DNA of 64,000 nt. Source: RPQJ01 sp963846885 (GTDB lineage: Bacteria; Pseudomonadota; Gammaproteobacteria; Steroidobacterales; Steroidobacteraceae). Positions 59,432 through 64,000 of the stretch are shown piece by piece; the stretch's first letter is position 1; each line of letters opens with the position of its first letter. The translations under genes were made by a program, and so were the position numbers. The stretch spans positions 62,001 through 126,000 of the forward strand of contig CAWJXS010000012.1 in assembly GCA_963846885.1 (NCBI GenBank), given 5' to 3'. A model generated the notes under the pieces. The model saw only the letters and a program-made list of their open reading frames with translations, had not been told where the DNA came from and made no database searches.

Positions 59432-60459
59432 CAAAGAAGCCGCTGCGTGTGCTCGTCCTCGTGCATGAGACGCTGGTGCCGCCGGACTCCACCGCGGGCT
59501 ACTCCGCCCAGCAGATCGACGAGTGGCGCACCGAGTACGACGTGACGTCCTCGCTGCGGGCGATCGGCCACGAAGTGAAGGTGCTCGGCATGGGCGACAA
59601 CCTGGCCGAGCTGCGCTCCACGATCATGGAATGGAAGCCAGACGTCGCGTTCAACCTGCTCGAGGAGTTCCAGGGCATCGTCACCTACGACCAGTACGTC
59701 GTCGCGTTTCTCGAGCTGATGCGGCTGCCCTACACGGGCTGCAACCCGCGCGGCATGATGATTTCGCGCGACAAGGTGCTCTCGAAGCAGATCCTGGCCT
59801 ATCACCGCATCGCCACGGCGCGTTACGCGCTGCTGCCGCGCAAGCGCCGCTACATCGAGCCGCGCAAGCTCAAGTTTCCCCTGTTCGTGAAGTCGGCGAC
59901 CGAGGACGCGTCGCTCGGCATCTCGCAGGCCTCGATCATCTACGACGCGCAGAAGTTGCGCGAGCGCGTGGAGTTCATCCACGAGCAGACCAATTCGGAC
60001 GCCCTCGTCGAGGAATACATCGAGGGCCGCGAGCTCTACATCGGCGTGATGGGCAACGACCGTCTCACCACGTTCCCGGTCTGGGAACTCAATTTCGGCA
60101 CGCTGCCGGACGTGATGTCGATCGCCACGCGCAAGGTGAAGTGGGACCGCAAATACCAGCAGCGCCATGGCATCGGCACGGGACCGGCGCGCGATCTGCC
60201 GCCCGGCCTCGCGTTGCGGCTGTCCGCGCTGGTGAAGCGCATCTATCGCGCGCTGTCGCTGAGCGGCTATGCGCGCATCGACCTGCGGCTCAAGCCGGAC
60301 GGCGGCGTCTACGTGCTGGAGGCAAACGCCAATCCGAACCTGGCGCAGATCGAGGATTTCGCCACGTCGGCGCTGTCATCCGGGGTGGGCTACGACGCCG
60401 TGCTCGAGCGGATCATGCAGTACGGGCAGAACTACGACGCCGCGTGGCGCGAGGGCTGA
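59428..60459 (+). CDS. ATP-grasp ligase, D-alanine-D-alanine ligase-like
   Basis: A 343-residue ATP-grasp protein: FVKSATEDASLGISQASII, LVEEYIEGRELYIGVMG and a Mg-binding end IDLRLKPDGGVYVLEANANPNLAQIEDFATSAL. The family forms amide or peptide bonds using ATP, as in D-Ala-D-Ala ligase, but the N-terminal domain (AAQIDEWRTEYDVTSSL) differs from Ddl and the substrate is unknown. The ATG overlaps the metallopeptidase stop codon. Four bases separate its stop from the convergent dksA-like gene. Confidence 0.85.
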   Translation: MTKKPLRVLVLVHETLVPPDSTAGYSAQQIDEWRTEYDVTSSLRAIGHEVKVLGMGDNLAELRSTIMEWKPDVAFNLLEEFQGIVTYDQYVVAFLELMRLPYTGCNPRGMMISRDKVLSKQILAYHRIATARYALLPRKRRYIEPRKLKFPLFVKSATEDASLGISQASIIYDAQKLRERVEFIHEQTNSDALVEEYIEGRELYIGVMGNDRLTTFPVWELNFGTLPDVMSIATRKVKWDRKYQQRHGIGTGPARDLPPGLALRLSALVKRIYRALSLSGYARIDLRLKPDGGVYVLEANANPNLAQIEDFATSALSSGVGYDAVLERIMQYGQNYDAAWREG

Positions 60460-60463
60460 ACAG

Positions 60464-60862
60464 TCAGAGCGTGTGGCCCGTCTTCTGGAAGTGCGTGCGC
60501 TCGAAGATCGTCTGGCAATCGATGCAACGCAGGGCATGTGGCGTGATCTCGAGGCGCTTGCCGTCGATGGGTTTCTCGCACACCTCGCAGCTGCCGTAGC
60601 TGCCGTCGGCGACGCGCAGCAGCGCGGCCTCGATCGCGCGCAGCTCCTCGAGGTCGCGATCGATCTCGGCCAGGCCCACGTCCACGATGAGGTCGGCGAA
60701 GGACTCATCCTCGAGGTCGCGCACCGAATCCGCAATCTGCAGGTAGTGCTCCGAGTCGCTCTTGAGCAGCGCCTGGCGGATTTCTTCGCGCAGTGCGGTT
60801 TGCCGCTCGCGCATCGTCATGCGCAGTCGTTCTATCTGGTGTCGATCGAGGTCGCGGGTCAT
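60464..60862 (-). CDS. DksA/TraR-family zinc-finger protein
   Basis: A 132-residue protein with a helical N-terminal coiled coil and the TraR/DksA zinc finger GSCEVCEKPIDGKRLEITPHALRCIDCQ (four Cys). Members bind the RNA polymerase secondary channel. It is close to DksA but shorter than E. coli DksA (151), so it may be a paralogue; the DksA tip acidic pair is not clearly seen. Start at 60862 begins with TRDLDRHQIERL. Confidence 0.85.
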   Translation of the reverse strand: MTRDLDRHQIERLRMTMRERQTALREEIRQALLKSDSEHYLQIADSVRDLEDESFADLIVDVGLAEIDRDLEELRAIEAALLRVADGSYGSCEVCEKPIDGKRLEITPHALRCIDCQTIFERTHFQKTGHTL

Positions 60863-60974
60863 GGGTCGTATCCCTTGCGTCACGCCCCAAGCATCGACCG
60901 CGATCCGTGTCCTTTGAATACGGGAGTTGCGCAATCGGCTGCGCCAAATGCAGCCGTGATTGCGGCCAGCCGTG

Positions 60975-61511
60975 TCAGTCGGGCGGCAACACGCTGCGGT
61001 CGGGGAAGAGTTCTTCCTCGAATCCGAACAGCCGCATGTCGGTGACGCGCATCGGATACAGGATGCCGTCCAGGTGATCGACCTCGTGCTGCACGACGCG
61101 CGCGTGGAAGCCGGTCACCTCCCGGTCGATCGCGTTGCCCTCGACATCGAAGCCGCGATAACGCAGGCGCGCGTGGCGCGCAACGACGCCCCGCATGCCA
61201 GGCACCGAGAGGCATCCTTCCCAGGCCTCTTCACGCTCGGTACCCAGGGGTTCGAGCACGGGGTTGATCAGGACCGTGTAGGGCACCGGCTCGGCCTGCG
61301 GGTAACGCGGGTTGTGGGTGACCTCGAAGATCACGACGCGCAACGAGACGCCGATCTGCGGCGCCGCGATGCCGGCGCCATTGCGGGCACGCATCGTGTC
61401 GTCCATGTCGGCGACCAGGGCGCGCAACGACGCCGTACCGAACTGCTCGACGGGCGCGGCCACCTGCTGCAGCACCGGGTGGCCCATGCGAAGGACGGGA
61501 CGAATGGACAT
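60975..61511 (-). CDS. def: Peptide deformylase
   Basis: A 178-residue protein with the three deformylase motifs: GAGIAAPQIGVSLR, EGCLSVPGMRG (Cys metal ligand) and VVQHEVDHLDGIL (HExxH). It removes the N-formyl group from nascent proteins. Motif 1 reads GAGIAAPQ instead of GxGLAAxQ, as in secondary deformylases. It stands alone; no fmt gene is beside it, so it may be an additional copy. Confidence 0.93.
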   Translation of the reverse strand: MSIRPVLRMGHPVLQQVAAPVEQFGTASLRALVADMDDTMRARNGAGIAAPQIGVSLRVVIFEVTHNPRYPQAEPVPYTVLINPVLEPLGTEREEAWEGCLSVPGMRGVVARHARLRYRGFDVEGNAIDREVTGFHARVVQHEVDHLDGILYPMRVTDMRLFGFEEELFPDRSVLPPD

Positions 61512-61612
61512 CGTGGCTTCCACTGAAGGGTGTCCAAGCCTAAACGACCCGGGCTGATTGACAAGGTTCCAGCGGGAGCGTAGCTAGGGCGCGGTCACCC
61601 CAGGAGTTCGTC

Positions 61613-62194
61613 ATGAGCGTAGCTTCGTTCCTGCGTTCCGTATCCTCGTCCGTGCTGTGCGCGGTGCTGTTCGCCGCCAGTTCCGCCGCGCAGGCCGATC
61701 CTGCAGCGCAGACGCTGGACATCGCCGCCTTCGACCAGCTCAAGGCGCTCGCGGGCCGCTGGGAGGGCACCATGGAAGCTCCTGCGACCGGCGCTGCTTC
61801 GATCGAGTTCGAGGTGACGTCGAATGGCCGCGCCATCATCGAGCGCCAGTTCGGGGGCACGTCGCACGAAATGATCACCGTTTTCTCGCTGGCCCACGAC
61901 CGGCTGCAGGCGAATCACTTCTGTGCGATGGGCAACCAGCCGGCCTATCGCCTGGCCGACGCATCGACCCCGCGCGACATCCGCATGGAGTTCGTGGGCG
62001 GCACGGGCCTCGACCCGCAAAAGGACCACCACGCGAACGGTGAGCGCATCGAGGTGGTGGGTCCGGACGAGTTGCGCGTCGAGTTCCAGTTCCGCACCGG
62101 GCAAGAGCCGCCGACGAGCGCCGCGATGCGGCTCAAGCGGGTCGCGGTCACGCCCCCGCAGTCGTCCGCGCCGTCGCCCGCGGCTCGGTCCTGA
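61613..62194 (+). CDS. Exported protein of unknown function
   Basis: A 193-residue protein with signal peptide (cleavage after AAQA) and a beta-rich lipocalin-like body (LAGRWEGTMEAPATGAASIEFEVTSNGRAIIERQFGG, YRLADASTPRDIRMEFVGGTG) seen in uncharacterised DUF1579-type secreted proteins. It is followed by the Cys-rich gene and an M49-like peptidase, all on the same strand. Confidence 0.75.
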   Translation: MSVASFLRSVSSSVLCAVLFAASSAAQADPAAQTLDIAAFDQLKALAGRWEGTMEAPATGAASIEFEVTSNGRAIIERQFGGTSHEMITVFSLAHDRLQANHFCAMGNQPAYRLADASTPRDIRMEFVGGTGLDPQKDHHANGERIEVVGPDELRVEFQFRTGQEPPTSAAMRLKRVAVTPPQSSAPSPAARS

Positions 62195-62202
62195 GCCCTC
62201 GC

Positions 62203-62505
62203 ATGGATCACGGATTGCGCTGCTGGAAATGCGGCGTCTCGCTGGCCGACTATTCGCTGCCGCTGCGGCGCCTCGAAGAATGTCGCGCCTGCCGGGCGGA
62301 GCTGCATGCGTGCCGCATGTGCGAGTTCTACGACACCAGCAAGGCGAAGCATTGTCGCGAGACCATCGCGGAAGAGGTCAAGGACAAGCAGGCGGCGAAT
62401 TTCTGCGATTATTTCCGGCCGACGCCGGGGGCCTACAAAGCCGCGGCCGTCAGTGCCGCGGACCAGGCCAAGGCCGAACTCGAGGCGCTGTTCGGGCGCA
62501 AATGA
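62203..62505 (+). CDS. Small Cys-rich zinc-ribbon-like protein
   Basis: A 100-residue protein with several CxxC pairs and single Cys: RCWKCGVSL, ECRACRAELHACRMCEFY, KHCRETI, NFCDYFRP, and a helical C-terminus. The pattern indicates one or two structural zinc sites. No characterised family recognised. The start is eight bases after the upstream stop. Confidence 0.72.
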   Translation: MDHGLRCWKCGVSLADYSLPLRRLEECRACRAELHACRMCEFYDTSKAKHCRETIAEEVKDKQAANFCDYFRPTPGAYKAAAVSAADQAKAELEALFGRK

Positions 62506-62521
62506 AGACCAGGAGACTACT

Positions 62522-64000
62522 GTGACGATCATTCGACGAGCGGTACTGACCAGCATCGCGGCCATGACCCTGGCGGTAACGGGTGCGGCAGGCGCCGCTG
62601 CGGCTCCCGCGCAGCCGGCAGCCCAGGCGACCCCTGCGGTCGTGCCGGCACGCCCCGGGATCTACGCCCCCTTTACGCTGCAGTCCGATCTCGCGTGGCT
62701 CACGGAGAACGAGCGCCGCATGCTGGGGCTGTTCATCGACGCTGCGGACGTCATGGATGGCCTCTTCTGGAAGCAGGCCTATGGCGACCGTGACGCGCTG
62801 CTCAAGAGCCTGGCCGGCGACGCGGACGCGCAGCGTTTCGCGAAAATGAACTACGGCCCGTGGGACCGTCTCGCCGACAACGCGCCGTTCGTGCCTGGCG
62901 CCGGTGCGAAGCCCGCGGGCGCCCAGTTCTATCCGCACGACATGACCAAGGAAGAGTTCGAGCGGGCCAACCTGCCCGGTTCGCGCAGCGAGTACACGGT
63001 GTTGCGACGCGACGCCAAGGGCGCGCTGCGTACCGTGCCCTACCACGTCGAGTACCAGCCGGAAGTGGAACGGGCCGCCGTCCTGCTGGACCAGGCTGCG
63101 GCACTCGCGACCGATCCGGGGCTGCGGCGCTACCTCGAGTTGCGCGCCAAGGCCCTGCGCACGGACCAGTACCGCGACAGCGACCGGGCCTGGCTCGACA
63201 TGAAGGACAATCGCATCGACCTGGTCATCGGCCCCATCGAAACCTACGAGGACCAGCTCTTCGGCTACAAGGCTGCGTACGAAGCGTACGTGCTCGTCAA
63301 GGACATGGAGTGGAGCAAGCGCCTCGCACGCTATGCGGCGATGCTGCCCGAACTGCAACGCGGCCTGCCGGTCCCGGATGCCTACAAGGCCGAACAGCCG
63401 GGCACCGACTCCGATCTCAACGCCTACGACGTGCTGTATTACGCGGGCGACAGCAATTCGGGCTCGAAGACGATCGCCATCAACCTGCCGAACGACGAGC
63501 AGGTGCAGCTCGAGAAAGGCACGCGCCGCCTGCAGCTCAAGAACGCGATGCGCGCCAAGTTCGACGCGATCATGGTGCCGATCGCGGACGAGCTCATCGT
63601 GCCGGAACAGCGCAAGCACGTGACGTTCGACGCGTTCTTCGGCACCACGATGTTCCACGAGGTCGCGCACGGGCTCGGCATCAAGAACACGCTGGACGGC
63701 AAGGGCACGGTGCGCGACGCACTCAAGGAACTCGGCAGCGGGCTCGAGGAAGGCAAGGCCGACATCCTCGGTCTCTACATGATCACCAGGCTGCACGAGA
63801 AAGGCGAGGTCAGCGGATCGCTCGAGGATTACTACGTCACCTTCATGACGGGCATCTTCCGCTCCGTGCGCTTCGGCGCCGCATCGGCCCACGGCCGCGC
63901 CAACATGCTGCGTTTCAACTTCTTCGCGGACCGCGGCGCCTTCACGCGCAACGCGGACGGCCGCTATCGCGTCGACATGGACAAGACGCGCAAGGCGATG
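62522..64000 (+). CDS. Exported zinc metallopeptidase, M49 (dipeptidyl peptidase III)-like, truncated by window end
   Basis: Starts with GTG after AGGAG, with a signal peptide (cleavage near AGAAAAPA). The frame is open to the end of the window, so the C-terminus is missing. Motifs: TMFHEVAHGLGIK (HExxH) and SGLEEGKADILGLYMI (third ligand Glu). The region PFVPGAGAKPAGAQFYPHDMTKEEFE and the DRAWLDMKDNRIDLVIGPIETYED block match uncharacterised M49/Nudix-associated peptidases. These release dipeptides from N-termini. It completes the secreted peptidase set seen across the window. Confidence 0.85.
   Translation, partial: MTIIRRAVLTSIAAMTLAVTGAAGAAAAPAQPAAQATPAVVPARPGIYAPFTLQSDLAWLTENERRMLGLFIDAADVMDGLFWKQAYGDRDALLKSLAGDADAQRFAKMNYGPWDRLADNAPFVPGAGAKPAGAQFYPHDMTKEEFERANLPGSRSEYTVLRRDAKGALRTVPYHVEYQPEVERAAVLLDQAAALATDPGLRRYLELRAKALRTDQYRDSDRAWLDMKDNRIDLVIGPIETYEDQLFGYKAAYEAYVLVKDMEWSKRLARYAAMLPELQRGLPVPDAYKAEQPGTDSDLNAYDVLYYAGDSNSGSKTIAINLPNDEQVQLEKGTRRLQLKNAMRAKFDAIMVPIADELIVPEQRKHVTFDAFFGTTMFHEVAHGLGIKNTLDGKGTVRDALKELGSGLEEGKADILGLYMITRLHEKGEVSGSLEDYYVTFMTGIFRSVRFGAASAHGRANMLRFNFFADRGAFTRNADGRYRVDMDKTRKAM

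Noticed and set aside
58147..60459. Longer version of the ATP-grasp protein starting at 58147
   Set aside because: The upstream 427 residues are out-of-frame shadow of the two preceding genes; the ATGA start at 59428 fits the family.
62450..63892. 480-codon antisense frame opposite the M49-like gene
   Set aside because: The opposite strand has signal peptide, HExxH and continuous family sequence; the antisense frame has none.

Overview
The window is a high-GC, densely coded chromosomal segment from a gammaproteobacterium. The combination of many secreted peptidases, a large TonB-dependent receptor, glycogen and polyhydroxyalkanoate genes, TPR-sulfotransferases and Asp/Asn beta-hydroxylases suggests the Steroidobacteraceae/Nevskiales/Xanthomonadales side of the class. 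That placement is an inference from gene content only. No rRNA, tRNA, phage, IS transposase or CRISPR array was recognised.

Layout. 1-9.8 kb: peptidases (S9 prolyl oligopeptidase, M48, oligopeptidase B, M3), small enzymes, and a decayed stretch (8.34-9.0 kb) with a response-regulator stub before a cyclophilin. 9.8-16.5 kb: fatty-acid and amino-acid metabolism (acyl-CoA ligase, dienoyl-CoA isomerase-like enzyme, SDR, alanine dehydrogenase with a divergent Lrp regulator, TauE-type permease, pterin carbinolamine dehydratase). 16.5-32.3 kb: an unusual accessory block with one TonB-dependent receptor, three stand-alone or TPR-fused sulfotransferase/hydroxylase families, a protein that fuses an Asp/Asn beta-hydroxylase to a sulfotransferase, a PiuC-like and a prolyl-4-hydroxylase-like dioxygenase, and a secreted retropepsin-like protease. 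32.7-35.2 kb: a PadR-controlled membrane/lipoprotein operon. 35.3-38.8 kb: glgC, an LEA14-type lipoprotein and glgA. 38.9-41.3 kb: an Ada-like repair protein and a PHA regulon (phaR, phasin, MaoC hydratase) with visible PhaR-type operators. 41.4-48.5 kb: cysteine synthase, an RND efflux pair and an M32 peptidase homologue with an altered active site. 48.5-56.8 kb: a two-component phosphorelay (hybrid kinase plus REC-GGDEF-EAL regulator), ttcA and an amino-acid permease. 56.8-60.5 kb: three translationally coupled genes (phosphatase-ADP-ribosylglycohydrolase fusion, zinc metallopeptidase, ATP-grasp ligase). 60.5-64 kb: DksA-like protein, peptide deformylase, small secreted and Cys-rich proteins and a truncated M49-like metallopeptidase.

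Two things stand out. First, the 16.5-32.3 kb block looks like a coordinated hydroxylation-plus-sulfation system attached to an outer-membrane receptor. Second, a family of hairpin elements shares one 20-nt loop but carries different, perfectly self-complementary arms. They lie at three junctions, all between convergent genes; two of them are 361-bp near-identical copies in inverted orientation bracketing 25.4-32.3 kb.

Several genes, mostly between 16.8 and 24.3 kb, carry single-base frameshifts that join cleanly when one base is removed. This suggests sequencing error at least as much as real decay, and coordinates of those genes are given across the shift.
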